A stretch of DNA of 64,000 nucleotides from the NCBI GenBank assembly GCA_036874045.1, contig CM072339.1:15197501-15261500 (forward strand). The letters run 5' to 3'. The stretch comes from Cymodocea nodosa. Its lineage: Eukaryota > Streptophyta > Magnoliopsida > Alismatales > Cymodoceaceae. A program made the position numbers and the translations under genes. Shown one piece after another: positions 33,040-45,669 of this stretch (positions are counted from its first letter, which is position 1; each line of letters begins with the position of its first letter). The notes beneath the pieces were generated by a model, which searched no databases, was not told where the DNA came from, and was given only the letters and a program-made list of their open reading frames with translations.

Positions 33040-34795
33040 TGTTGAGTATTTTGTTTTGATGATGTGTGCTGAATGAATATAATCATATTTGCTCAATTAC
33101 TATTACTTGTGAAAAGAAATTAAAATCATCAATTAATATAGAGAAAGCTTACTAGCATAAATACTTGTCTGTATTGGATCTGAAGTTAATAACTAGTCGT
33201 TTTGTTGCATTAATTTCTCATTTAACTAAACGTTAAGTTAACGTGTGTTTTTATTGAAAAGCATGGTATGTTTTAGAGTTATATCTTCTGTATCATGAAC
33301 AATGCACGTTTAAAGAACTCGTTAAGTTAGAGTTTTGTTTGTATAGAGGTCACGTGAGAACTCGTTAAGTTAGAGGCTTAAAGGTTAAAATAGGTCAAGT
33401 GATAACTCGTTAAGTTAGTGAGTAAAAGAAGAGACGAACTCGTTAAGTTAGTGTTATACACGTGGTGAAATTATAAGTTACGAATTTTGTATTGTATCAC
33501 ATGAGGTGCACATGTTTAACTCGTTAAGTTAACATAACTAAACGCGTTGAGTTGCTATATTGAACACTAAGGCAACGCGTTAGGTTAGCGTTATAAACTT
33601 AAGTTGTTATTTTTTGCACATAGTAAAATTCTTATTATAAAACATTTGTTTATGACTAAATCGGTGAGTTAAACTTTTTTCGGAGACTTACAGTCGTAAC
33701 TATCCGAAAGGTAACTTAAGTCATGTTTTTAGGTCTTGACACGTGTCTCACTAGTTTTATGATATAAAGAGCTTTTCGGTGACTTACAACTGTAACTATC
33801 CGAAACTTAAACTATTTTCGATGAGTTATCGTTTAACCTTCCAAAAGAAAGGTTAAGCTGGTTAATTGAGTTAGCATAACACCACAGACTTAGTTCGTTT
33901 AGTTAGCTACAGTACTTGTCACGTGAAATGGCACATGAGGAACTCGTTAAGTTAGAAACGTTAAGTTATATATATATATACTTGTGTTACTCGTTTAGTT
34001 AACATTAAAATAATGACTTCCTATTACACTTGATGGAAAATTCTTTGGATGAGAAAGTTTATTTTGTAGGAAATTTTTCAGAGATCTAGGACTGATGATT
34101 AAAGAAAATTCGAAATATAAACGTGGGTTAGAACGTGTGTGTTTCGATGAAGGAAAAAGAAAAGACGTGGAGAAGTGGAAAATTGGTAGTGGTTAAACGT
34201 GAAGGATATGCATGAAATGAAGATACAGTATAAAAGGCATAGAATTCTCGTTGATCAAATTGTCCTTGCACACAAAACGAAAAATCTTTTCAAGGATCAA
34301 ACTATCCCTACACACTACAAGAAAAATCTCTTTCAAAGATCAAAAACACCTTCTCGGGGAAAATCTCTCAAGTGAAAGAAAATTCAGTGAAGCAGAAAAA
34401 GGTATTATTTATGTCGCTGAAGATTTGATGTATCAAAAGAAAGCAAATTCGGTGAAGCAGAGAAAGACAAGATATTCGTCACTAAAGAATTGCTGAAGTA
34501 GAAAAAGAAGAAGAAGAAAGATCTCAAACAGGGAGAAATGTTTTAAATTCTGCAAATTAGTTTTCTCTATTTGTAGTTATGAAATTGTTTAGATGATACA
34601 TGGTATCAAGATATAATTGCATCTACAATTTCTGAGGAGAATTGAATTGTATATTGTAATTGAAACCTTGAATAAAAATGATTTTATGAAAATAATGTCT
34701 CGACTTGTTTTTGAGTTTTAAAGTCTCAATTATATGTCAGAAAATATTAAAAATACACAATTCACCCCCCTCTTGTGTAGCCATACGATCCTACA
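33040..34795 (+). repeat. Family-A 3' LTR closing the tandem array (1756 bp)
   Basis: TGTTGAG...GATCCTACA, full length, TATA box 34229-34236. Instead of a target duplication plus host DNA, the next base begins a minus-strand env-like fragment. Its promoter therefore points into antisense of copy A3b. An 81-codon open frame at 34251-34496 lies in R/U5 and resembles chance translation of the repeats there. Confidence 0.88.
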
Positions 34796-36067
34796 TCTTA
34801 TTTAAAATGAATGTCATGTTGATCCTTTAGAAAAATATTTTCTTGAAGCTGCTCAGGTAAGCTTGATTCTTCAGCTTCAACATTGTAAGGAACATCTTCA
34901 TTAAGCTCAACATTCATTGGATCAGTCTCTATAGAATGATTAGAGTTCAATTTTTTCACAAATTCTACAGTCGGTGTATTTGTCTGTAATTGTTCATTTT
35001 GTTCAATAGATATTTCCATTAATACATGCTGTGAATTCTCAAACACTGCTTCTATAGATTCTAAAGAAGGCTAATTAACTTTTAGCTCTTCTAGAGTCTT
35101 AACATTTTCAATATCTGCTGCTCTAGACAATTCAGCCTGTGAACTAGTTACTACCTCAACATTGTCAATTATATCTGCAATAACTTGTTCAATGTTAGGT
35201 GCCTGATGCTCTGATTTTCAATTTCTGCATCATCAGGACTTGAACTAATAGAAAAACTTGAGCTCAAATTTCACTTGTATTTCTTCTCAAGTTTTCTAGC
35301 AAGAGAAAATAAAGTTTAATTATCATCATCAGTTTCAGTATGCTTAGAACTGATGAGTTTATCAAATACATTATGAGGTATAATGTCTAGACATACATTG
35401 CCTTTAGAAAATAAATGCTCATCTGATTTTCTTTTTCCAATAGACTTTGTTTCCTCAGACACAATTTTTCTGATTTTCCTTCTACTATAAAATTATGTTT
35501 CTCCTCTTCAAGTATTGCTGTTTTCTTTTCAAATTGCTCCATAAAAGTTTTCTACTTTAATTCTTCTAAGGCACTTTCTATTGCAACTACCTTTCGAAGA
35601 CCTTCAACTTTTCTATGATCTACAGCAATATTTGATTCTACTTGTTTTGAATATAAAGGGGTAGGTATAGCAGATTCATGTTCTTCCTTAAATGGTTGTA
35701 GTCGTGTACCACTAATAGGAGTTTGAGGAATTCTATTTGATGAATCTACACCTTTTTCCATATATTTTGCATACTGTTCCAAATATGCAATTTCAGCACA
35801 TTTCATATGGTATTCTCTATCATATTTACTTCGAATCCCCATGTATGTAATATTTTCATAAGTATTTTGAAGCTCTTGTCTAACTTCATCTAGTATACCT
35901 TGAGGAAAGAAGTAATCTCTATAAATTTCTGCTAACCTTTTGCCAACTTGCAAAATTTTCTTAAACCAAACACGTGGAACTTCATCATTTTCTATTTCTT
36001 TTCCTTTTGCATCTCCTCTACTTTTGCCTTTTCCTTTGCCACGACCTTTGTAGAACTTGGAGACCAT
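34796..36067 (-). pseudogene. Env-like ORF, C-terminally truncated (A3b)
   Basis: ATG at 36067 (MVSKFYKGRGKGKGKS). The first 160 codons are open (35552-36067), with SKYDREYHMKCAEIAYLEQ intact where A1 and A2 carry a stop. Stops and frame changes follow through the acidic middle. The sequence ends at 34796 within the acidic part (DIHF), where it meets the end of the A2 LTR. The conserved C-terminal domain is missing. Confidence 0.8.
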
Positions 36068-37662
36068 CATCGTAGGTTGTAACAGCAACAAGTGGGAAAT
36101 ATTTTCTTGACAGAGTTTACGAATAACCTAAGTGCCCGTGTAATAAGTGTTTAAATAGGGTTTTAGGTGAATAACTCAACATGAAGAGAAGTCGGGTTTA
36201 GATATTAAATGAATATTGAATAAAGTTTATTCAATCAAGGTACCCAAAATATTCAAGTATAACTCGTTGAGTTAACTAACCTAACGAGTAAAACACTATC
36301 TAGAGGTAGTTTTACACGTTACCTTATCTAACATAATGTCTAGTTAGTACACTTAAAATAATTTTCGGATGCTTCCAACTAAAACGTTCCGAACATATAA
36401 CAATAACAAAACCTTAACATTTATAACATTATCTTGAGAATATTGTAAACTATTCTAACATCCTGTCGTTTGAATCTAAAATAGTTTGTTTGTCTTTTTA
36501 AATTATTTCATCAAGCTTGTAAGAGGACATTAATTCAGATTAACCAAGATTTGTATTCTGAATTATATTAATCTGTTTTGGACATTGTTAATCCTCCCCC
36601 TACAAATATACTTCATATATATTCAATAACATACAAAATATACTTGTATAACAATAGATGTTAAGTATAACTATACTTTTAAATTTTCTTTTTAAAAACT
36701 TCCGTTATTCTGACTTTATTAAAAATGATTTTCAGAATCAATTCCTACTATATATGAATCAAAACATAACTTTGAACTCAATATGATTAATTCAAGGAGA
36801 ATAAAAGAATGTATTTCAAATAAACGTTTTCAAAAGTACTAATGTTGATTCAATAACTTAGTAGTCATATTGGTAGAAACTATATTTGATTCAAAGATAT
36901 CTATAATTAATGAAACAACTTTTTCTTTTCAAAATAGTAAATATTGATAATTTTCTTTAAAAGTTAGTTTGAAAAGCTTGAATCATACAAGAGCTTTCTA
37001 ATATACCCGTGTAATGAGCTTTCAATCAGCAATCCTAGATCTGATCAGGACCTTAGGTTGCCAGATTTAAAGAATCCTTTTTCAGGACAACAATCCTTAC
37101 ATACCTATCTGCTCAAGTACAAAAGGCTCATGACCAAACTGATCAATAAACTCTCAAAGATTTTCACTTTGTAAGCACTTTTCATTTTAAGCATAGTATA
37201 TATGTATTCCATTAATATAGATGCAATAAAACACAAATCTCATACAATTTTTACTTCTATGATTTTACTGAAAATATGAATCAATTTCAATAAGCTTATA
37301 CTTTTGATTAACAATTTAAGATGTGTTACATATAAATTATTCTACAAGTTTAAGCAATTAAGTCAAATTTATGCATGATCTTATGCACTTTCCTTGATTC
37401 AAAGAAAACACTTAATCAAAATTTTAGAATATTAGAAGTATTTAATGTTTTTCATTTACACTTCCACTTAAAATTGTAAAAACCATTAAAATTGATAAAC
37501 TACTTAAAATCAATAAGATACTACTATGATTTTACAATAAATACATAGTATCTTAAGTAGCAGTTTATATATTACTTTAGATATTTACGATAAGTATATA
37601 ATATCTATGAGGTGAACAACATCATCAATACTATTTATCTTTTTATGTGGAGTTTAAGCATT
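36068..37662 (-). other. Spacer of copy A3b
   Basis: Minus-strand copy of the RNase H-env spacer, with TATA-like TTTAAATA (reverse) at 36150-36157 and the polypurine-like tract at 36592-36602. Right arm of the inverted repeat. Confidence 0.75.
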
Positions 37663-38016
37663 TTACACATCACATAGCCTACAAATACCTAAATTTAATC
37701 TAATGTTTCAGAATGTATTTTCGTCTAGAGCTTTTGTAAATATATCAGCTAATTGATTTTTACTAGACACAAATTCTAATTTAATTTTTCTTTTAATTAC
37801 ATCATCTATTAGAAAATGATGTCTAACCTCTATATGCTTCGCTCTAGAATGTAATACAGGATTTTTGGAAAGATTTATTGTAGAACTACTGTCACAATAA
37901 ATCTCAGTTGTATCATAAGATAATCCAAAATCTTCTAAAGTTTGCCTTATCCACAGAATCTGAGTGCAACACAGTGCAACAGCAACATATTCAGCTTCTG
38001 TAGTAGAAAGTGCTTC
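37663..38016 (-). pseudogene. pol: RNase H C-terminal remnant (A3b)
   Basis: Holds only the end of RNase H, from the STTEAEY block to the LADIF.K. and CRLCDV terminus, ending at 37663-37665. Upstream it is joined near 38016 to the middle of another env-like ORF. The joint creates an open frame (37947-38681) that reads env-like codons and then RNase H out of frame. Confidence 0.8.
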
Positions 38017-39206
38017 ATAGTGTTAAGAACATTGTCAATATGCTCAACATTCATCTGTTCAATCTCTATAGAATGTTTAGAGTACAATTTTTCTAGAAAT
38101 TTTACAGCCGGTGTATCTGTCTGTAATTGTTCATTTTGTTCAACAGATAATTCCATTGATTCATGCTGTGAATTCTCAGACTCTGCTTCTATAGATTCCG
38201 TAGAAGGCTGGTTAACTTTTAGCTCTTTTGGAGTCTTAACAATTTCAATATCTACTACTCCAGACAATTCAACCTTTGAACTAGTTACTGCTTCAACATT
38301 GTCAATTATATTTGCAATAACTTGTTCAATGTCAAGTGCCTGATGCTCTGATTTGTCAATTTCTGCATCATCAGGACTTGTACTAATGGAAAAACTTGAG
38401 CTCATATTTGACTTGGATTTCTTCTCAAGTTTTCTAGCAAGGGAAAATAAAGTCTCATTATCTTCATCAGTTTCAGTGTGTTCGGAACTGATGAGTTTAT
38501 CAAATGCACAATAAGGTACAATGTCTAGACATATATTGTCCTTTGGAAATAAATTTTCATCTGATTTTCCTTTTTCAATAGACTTTGTTTCCTTAAACAT
38601 AATTTTTCTGACTTTCCTTCTTCTATAACATTTTATTTTCTCCTTTTCAAGTATTGCTGCTTTCTTTTCAAATTGCTCCATAAAAGTATTCTACTTTAAT
38701 TCTTCTAAGGCACTTTCTATTGCAACGGCCTTTCGAAGACTGTCAACTTTTGTTTTGCCTACAGCAATATCTGATTCTACTTGTTTTGAATATAAAGGAG
38801 TAGGGATAGCTGATTCATGCTCTTCCTCAAATGCATGTAGTCTTGTACCGTTTATAGGAGTTTAAGGAGTTCTATTTAATGAACCTACACCTTTTTCCAA
38901 ATATTTTGCATACTGTTCCAAAAATGCATTCTCAGCATATTTCATTCTATATTCTCTATCAAATTTACTACGAATACCCATGTACGTAATATTTGCATCA
39001 GTATGTTGAACTTCTTGTCTAACTTCATCTAATATTCCCTAAGGAAAGAAGTAATCTCTATAAAGTTCTGCTAACCTTTTGTCCACTCGAAATATTTTCT
39101 TGAACCAAGTACGTGGAACTTCATCATTCTCTATTTCTTTTCCTTTTGCATCTCTTCTGCTTTTGCCTTTTCCTCTACCACGACCTTTGTAAAACTTGGA
39201 GACCAT
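38017..39206 (-). pseudogene. Env-like ORF, truncated and fused (A3a)
   Basis: ATG at 39206 (MVSKFYKGRGRGKGKS). 39039-39206 is open, then a stop near 39038 and further changes. 38024-38681 is open through the acidic, Ser/Glu-rich middle. It breaks at the VLNT block near 38017, where RNase H sequence of A3b begins, so the C-terminal domain is lost. Confidence 0.8.
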
Positions 39207-40790
39207 CGTCGTAGGTTGTAACAGCAACTAGCGAGAAAGATTTTCTTAACATAAGTTTACAAATAACCTAAGTGCTCGTGTAATAAGTGTTTAAATAGGG
39301 TTTTTAGGCGTATAACTCAATGTGAAGAGAAGTCGGGTTTAGAAATTAAATAAATATTGAATAAAGTTTATTCAATCAAGGTACCCAAAATATTCAAGTA
39401 TAACTCGTTGAGTTAACCAACCTAACGAGTAAAACGTTGTCTAGAAGCAGTTTTACACATTACCTTATATAACATAACGTCTAGTTAGTACACAACAATT
39501 TTTGGATGCTTCCAACTAAAACGTTCTGAAAACAACACACATGCTAAACTTAACATTATCTTGAGAACATTGTAAACTATTTGAACATTTTGTCCTTTGA
39601 ATCTAAAATAGTTTATTTGTCTTTTTAAATTATTTCATCAAGATTTTAAGAGGACATTAATTCAGATTAACTAAGATTTATATTCTAAATTATATTAATC
39701 TGTTTTCGACATTGTTAATCCTCCCCCTACAAATATACTTCAAATATATTCAATCAAAATACAAAATATACTTGTAGTGACAATAGATGTTAAGTATAAC
39801 TATACTTTTACATTTTCTTTTTAGAGACTTCCGTTATCCTGACATCATCAAAAATGATTTCCAAAATCAATTCCTACTGTATATGAATCAAAACACAACT
39901 TTGAACTCAATTCGATTAATTCAAGCAGAATAAAAGAATGTATCTCAAATAAACGTTTTCAAAAGTACTAATGTTGATTCAATAAATCAGTAGTCATATT
40001 GGTATAAACTATATGCGATTCAAAGATATCTGTAATTAATGAAACAACTTTTTCTTTCAAAACAGTAAATATTGATAATTTTCTTTAAAAGTTAGTTTGA
40101 AGAGCTTGAATCATACAAGAGCTTTCTAATGTACCCGTGTAATGAGCTTTCAGTCAACAAACTCAGATCTGATCAGGACCTTAGGTTGCCAGATTTAAAG
40201 AATTCTTTTTCAAGATAACAATCCTTACATACCTATCTGCTCAAGTACAAAAGGCTCGTGATCAAACTGATCAATAAACTCTCAAAGATTTTTACTTTGT
40301 AAGCACTTTTCATTTTAAGCACAGTATATATGTATTCCATTAATACAGATGCAATAAAACACAAATTTCATACAATTTTTACTTCTATAATTGTACTGAG
40401 AATATGAATCAGTTTCAATAAGCTTATACTTTTGATTAACAGTTTAAGATGAGTTACATATAACTTATTCTACAAGTTTAATCAATTAAGTCAAATTTAT
40501 GCATGATCATATGCATTTTCCTTGATTCAAAGAAAACATTTAATCAAAATTTCAGAATGTTAAAAGTATTTAATGTTTTTCATTTACACTTCCACTTAAA
40601 ATCGTAAAAACTATTAAAATTGATAAACTACTTAAAATCAATAAGATACTACTATGATTTTACAATAAATACATAGTATCTTAAGCAGTAGTTTAGATAT
40701 TACTTTAGATATTTGTAATAAGTATATAATATCTATGAGGTGAACAACATCATCAATAATATTTATCTTTTTATGTGGAGTTTAAGCATT
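39207..40790 (-). other. Spacer of copy A3a
   Basis: Fourth copy of the RNase H-env spacer. TATA-like element at 39290-39297 and polypurine-like tract (reverse CCTCCCCCTAC) near 39720-39730. No coding capacity. Confidence 0.75.
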
Positions 40791-41561
40791 TTACACATCA
40801 CATAGCCTACAAATACCTAAATTTAATCTAATGTTGCAGAATGTATTTTCGTTTAGAGGTTTTGTAAATATATCAGCTAATTGATTTTTACTAGACACAA
40901 ATTCTAATTTAATTTTTCTTTTAATTACGTTATCTCTTAGAAAATGATGTCTAACCTCTATATGTTTTGCTCTTGAATGTAATACAAGATTTTTAGAAAG
41001 ATTTATTGCAGAACTACTTTCACAATAAATCTCAATTGTATCATAAGATAATCCAAAATCTTCTAAAGTTTGCCTTATCCACAGAATCTAAGTGCAACAC
41101 AGTGCAGCAGCAACATATTCAGCTTCTGTAATAGAAAGTGCTACACAGTTTTGCTTTTTACTAAACAATGACACCAAATTATTTCCCAATAATTGACATG
41201 TGCCAATAGTACTCTTTCTATCAGATTTAGATCCTGCATAATCAGCATCAGTATATCCTATAAGATCAATTGAACTATCCTTAGAATAATACAGTCTGAA
41301 ATTTTTAGTTCCTTGTATATATCTAAATATTCTTTTAACTGCAATTAAGTGTGATTCTTTAGGATTAGATTGAAATCTAGCACAAACACACACAACAAAC
41401 ATAATATTAGGTCTACTAGCAGTCAAATAAAGTAAAGAACCAATCATACATCTGTCTTTCATGGTATTTGTAAAATTTTGTAACAGACTTTTTTGTCTGG
41501 TCATGTGACTTGACGCTCCACTGTCTAATATCCATTTTGATGTTGTTTCCTCCTGCAACAC
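40791..41561 (-). pseudogene. pol: Protease-RNase H deletion fusion (A3)
   Basis: The protease start with intact WILDSGASSHM (near 41500-41540) is joined near 41456 to the end of RT and RNase H (MIGSLLYLTASRP onward). Integrase and most of RT are missing, as in A2, but with a different breakpoint (after FTNTMK). The open frame runs to 41088, then a stop, and the RNase H end continues to 40791. Confidence 0.82.
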
Positions 41562-41564
41562 AAA

Positions 41565-43822
41565 TTAAGAAAAACTTTTTCTTGGTACCCAATGTTGTTG
41601 AGGACCAAGTTCATTAAACGCATATTTCTTCTTTTTGTTTAAAAATAGTTTAACATTATCATTTATATTCTTATTAGTTGTAAGTACTATTAATTTATCA
41701 TTAGCTTCATACTCACATATAGCATTATTGCTTTTGCAATCATTCTTTTTGTTTTCAGATGTAGTATAATCAAGACCAAACATATTTTTATCAGATGTTA
41801 ATTTATTTTGGTCATGCTTATAGATTTCTGTAAGTTCATACCAAGATTTTGTACTTGTATTAACATTTTCCGTACATACAAAATCTTTTTCTACACAAGA
41901 ATTTTTAGTTTTATCACATGCAGAATGAGTAATTGGTCTAATACATGTGTATTGAATTACTTGCTCAGGTTTCTGAATTTTCAGTTTACTACAATTCTCT
42001 GAAATTTTAGAAACATTAGAAACTGAATTTCCAGAACAATAAACAAGATTTTAGAAACATTTATAGTCATGTTAGAAGTACAATTTGACAAATCACATTG
42101 ATTTATATTATTACTACATGATTCATCCCTTGAAGTACCTACTTCTACATATTTATTACCTTGTTTCATAATAAAAGGAATTTTAGTCTTAGATTTACTT
42201 GAACTGCAACTAATAAATCCTTTATTGGCTTGAGATTCAGGATATTCAGGATAATCAAATCCTAAGCTAAATTTATAAGACACCGCAGGGGTACTAGTTA
42301 GTTTGTTTAACTTAGTTTGACTTAAATTCCATTTCTCAAAGGTAGAATTTAAATCTTGCTCTCTCAGTTTTAATTTTTCTATCTCTAATTCAAATTCATT
42401 TATATTGTTTCTCAACATTTCATTTTCAGATTCTATCTTTAATTTTTTAGCATTTATATTCTGTCTTTGTTCATGCAAGATACATTCATTAATTCTAAAT
42501 TTTTGCAAATCTCTAGCATGATTTTCATTATCACATTTAAACTTTTCTAAAGTAGTAGACAGGAAACAATTTTCTTCTTCCATAATGGACGAAGATTTTC
42601 TAATATTCTTATTTTCCAGTTTACATACTTTAAGTTTTTGTAATAATGAATGATAAGCACATAATAATTCATCAAAGTTGAAATCTGAATAACTTTTAGG
42701 ATCAGATATTACCTCAGACTCATCTGCCATGAAACACACATGAGCAACGTCTTCTAACTCTTGTTCTTCTTCTGAATGTGAAGATTTTGATGTTGATTCC
42801 TCAGATTCAGACTCTTCAGACGTGTCATCCCAAGTGACCTTCAAAGCCTTTTTCTTGTAAAACTTTTTCTGACTTTTCTGAGCCGTCTTCTTCTGATTTG
42901 TCCTACTTTGCTTTTCATTTTTCCTCATAGGACAATCTGGAGAAAGATGTCCAGGTTTCTTATTGTTGTAACATACATACTTTCTAGATGAAGAATTCTT
43001 GTCGTTCAATGATTTTGACGTTGAGGGTTTATCATTTTTATTCCTTTGATGTTTCCTAGCTTTCCATGCTTTCTTGAATTTCCTAGTCAGCAAAATCAAA
43101 TCTTCATTAGAATCAGTAGATATATCAGAATCTGAATTAATTTCGAAGGCTATTTCTTTCTTCATTTTTAGTTTGTTGTGACTTAGTGATTCATTTAATT
43201 GAACTTCATAAGCTGTTAAATTTCCTATAAGTTCATTCATAGTATAAACATTTAAATCTCGTGATTCCTCAATTGATGTTACTTTCTAAGACCATTTAGA
43301 ACTTAGGGATCTGAGAATTTTCCTCACCAAATCCTTCTGTTCAAAATTCTTTTCTAAACATTTTAAAGAGTTTATGATATCAAGAAATCTGGAAAACATC
43401 TCAAAAATATTTTCGTCTTCATGCATCTTAAAGAGTTCATACTTATGAATCAACATGTTTATTTTTGTCTCCTTAACTTGAGAAGTACCTTCATGTGAAA
43501 CTTCTAATGCATGCCACACCTCATAAGCAGATTTATATGCCGACACTTTACTGAACTGTTCATAACTCAATGCACAAAATAAAATATTTAAGCCCTTAGC
43601 ATTCAGAGTTTCATTTTCTTTTTCAGTAATTGTCCAAGTATTATAAGGAGTAGTTAACGGAGTATATGGTTTAGAAATTATGAACCACAATTTATGATCT
43701 ATACTTTGAAGAAAAACAGTCATCCTATATTTCCAATATTCAAAATGTATTCCATCAAATAAATGAGGACAATTAAGATTTTAGCCTTCATATAAAGAAA
43801 AATTACCATTTCCAGTAGCCAT
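41565..43822 (-). pseudogene. gag: Sirevirus gag (copy A3), nearly full length
   Basis: ATG at 43822 (reverse GGTAAAATGGCTACTGG as in A1). 43286-43723 is open and carries the UBN2-type domain through RKILRSLSSKWS, then a TAG shared with A1. 41981-43240 is open for 419 codons, the longest gag segment in the window. It holds the basic region, a zinc knuckle in which the second Cys is lost (CYNNKKPGHLSPDC), the VTWDD acidic block and the coiled coil. After a frame change the terminal segment 41565-41783 ends WVPRKSFS and TAA, as in A1. Confidence 0.85.
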
Positions 43823-44008
43823 TTTACCTTAGATTTTTCAACCTATTTGATTTTAAACAGTCTAAAAACTTTAAAACAACTTAAGCCTTAAATCAATAGA
43901 GTTAAACGTATGCTCATATATTAATTTCCATTTAAAAACAAGGAAGGTAGAATAAGCAATGATATTAAATAAGTTGGTATCGATTTTATATCAAAGATTA
44001 TTCACAAA

Positions 44009-44020
44009 GCTCTCATACCA
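44009..44020 (-). other. Primer binding site of A3 (one mismatch)
   Basis: The reverse complement reads TGGTATGAGAGC, one base off the initiator-Met site, two bases inside the LTR end. Confidence 0.8.
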
Positions 44021-44022
44021 CT

Positions 44023-45669
44023 TGTAGGGTCGTATGGCTACACAAGAGGGGGGTGAATTGTGTATTTTTAATATTTTCTGAAATATAATTGAAACTTTAA
44101 AACTCAAAAATAAGTCGAGACATTGTTTTCATAAAATCATTTTTATTCAAGGTTTCAATTACAATATACAATTCAATTCTCCTTAGAAATTGTAGATGCA
44201 ATTATATTTCGATACCATGTATCATCTAAACAATTTCATAACTACAAATAGAGAAAACTAATTTGCGGAATTTAAAACTTTTCTCCCTGTTTGAGATATT
44301 TCTTCTTCTTCTTTTTCTTCTTCAGCAATTCTTCAGTGACGAATATCTTGTCTTTTCATGCTTCACCGAATTTGCTTTCTTCTGATACTTCAAATCTTCA
44401 GTGACGAAAATCTTACCTTTTTATGCTTCACTGAATTTGCTTTCTTTTGATACTTCAAATCTTTAGTGACGAAAATCTTACCTTTTTATGCTTCATTGAA
44501 CTTTCTTCCACTTGAGAGATTTTTCCTGAAGATGTGTTTTTGATCCCTGAAAAAGATTTTTCTTTTGGTGTGCAAGGATGGTTTGATCCTTGAAAAGATT
44601 TTTCTTTTTGGTGTGCAAGGATAAATTGATCAACGAGAATTCTATGCCTTTTATACTGTATCTTCATTTCATGCATATCCTTCACGTTTAACCACTACCA
44701 GTTTTTCACTTCTCCACGTCTTTTCTTTTTCCTTCATCGAAACACAGACGTTCTAACCCATGTTTATATTTCAAATTTTCTTTAATCATTAGTCCTGGAT
44801 CTCTAAAAACTTTCCAGAAAATAAACTTTCTCGTCCAAAAATTTTTCATCAGTGTAATAAAAAGTCGTTACTTTAATGTTAACTAAATGAGTAACACAAG
44901 TATATATATATAACTTAACGTTTCTAACTTAACAAGTTCACCATGTGTTATTTCACGTGACAAGTACTGTAGCTAACTCAACGAACTAAGTTCGTGGTGT
45001 TATGCTATCTCAACGAACCATCTCCGTTGTGTTATGATAACTCAATGAACCAGTAATAAACAAATGTTTTTATAATAAGAATTTTACCACGTGCAAAAAT
45101 AACAACTTAAGTTTATAATGCTAACCTAATGCGTTGCCTTAGTGTTTAATATAGCAACTCAACGCGTTTAGTTATGTTAACTTAACGAGTTAAACATGTG
45201 CACCTCGCGTGACACAATACGACATTCGTAACTTATAATTTCACCACGTGTATAACACTAACTTAACGAGTTCGTCTCTTCTTTTACTCACTAACTTAAC
45301 GAGTTATCATGTGACCTATTTTAACCTTTAAGCCTCTAACTTAACGAGTTCTCACGTGACCTCTATACAAACAAAACTCTAACTTAATGAGTTGTTTAAA
45401 CATGCATTGTTCATGATACAGAAGATATAACATTAAAGCATATCATGCTTTTCAATAAAAACACACGTTAACTTAACTTTTAGCTAAATGAGAAATTAAT
45501 GCAACGAAACGACTAGTTATTAACTTCAGATCCAATACAGACAAGTATTTATATCAGTATGCTTTTTCTGTATTAATTGATGATTTTAATTTCTTTTCAC
45601 AAGCAATAGTAATTGAGCAAATATGATTATTTTCATTTAGCACACATCATCAAACAAAAATACTCAACA
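44023..45669 (-). repeat. Family-A 5' LTR of copy A3 (1647 bp)
   Basis: Minus-strand LTR from TGTTGAG (at 45669) to CCTACA (at 44023), with TATA box at 44648-44655 and G-box/AACTCGTTAAGTTA motifs. It lies directly against the RT of element F at 45670, so A3 inserted into F. The other side of F and the second target copy are not in the window, so the 3' end of A3 was lost by rearrangement. Confidence 0.88.

Larger units (their letters stand above)
12499..34795 (+). mobile_element. Tandem Sirevirus-A array: LTR-A1-LTR-A2-LTR
   Basis: Three family-A LTRs in the same orientation (12499-14280, 24210-25846, 33040-34795) bracket two internal regions. A1 is full length (about 9.9 kb). A2 lacks the PBS and N-terminal gag and has a 2-kb deletion across IN-RT. 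The bases flanking the two outer ends (AGGGT before 12499, TCTTA after 34795) do not match, so the array is not one simple insertion. Unequal homologous recombination between LTRs of two insertions is the usual way such arrays arise. Confidence 0.8.

Noticed and set aside
34251..34496. 81-codon frame in LTR R/U5
   Set aside because: Translation of imperfect LTR repeats; the other LTR copies are interrupted.
12499..34795. One single giant element
   Set aside because: The outer flanks do not form a target duplication and there are three LTRs and two internal regions, so it is an array.
37947..38681. Real fusion protein of env-like and RNase H
   Set aside because: The RNase H part is read out of frame, so the open frame is a by-product of the junction.
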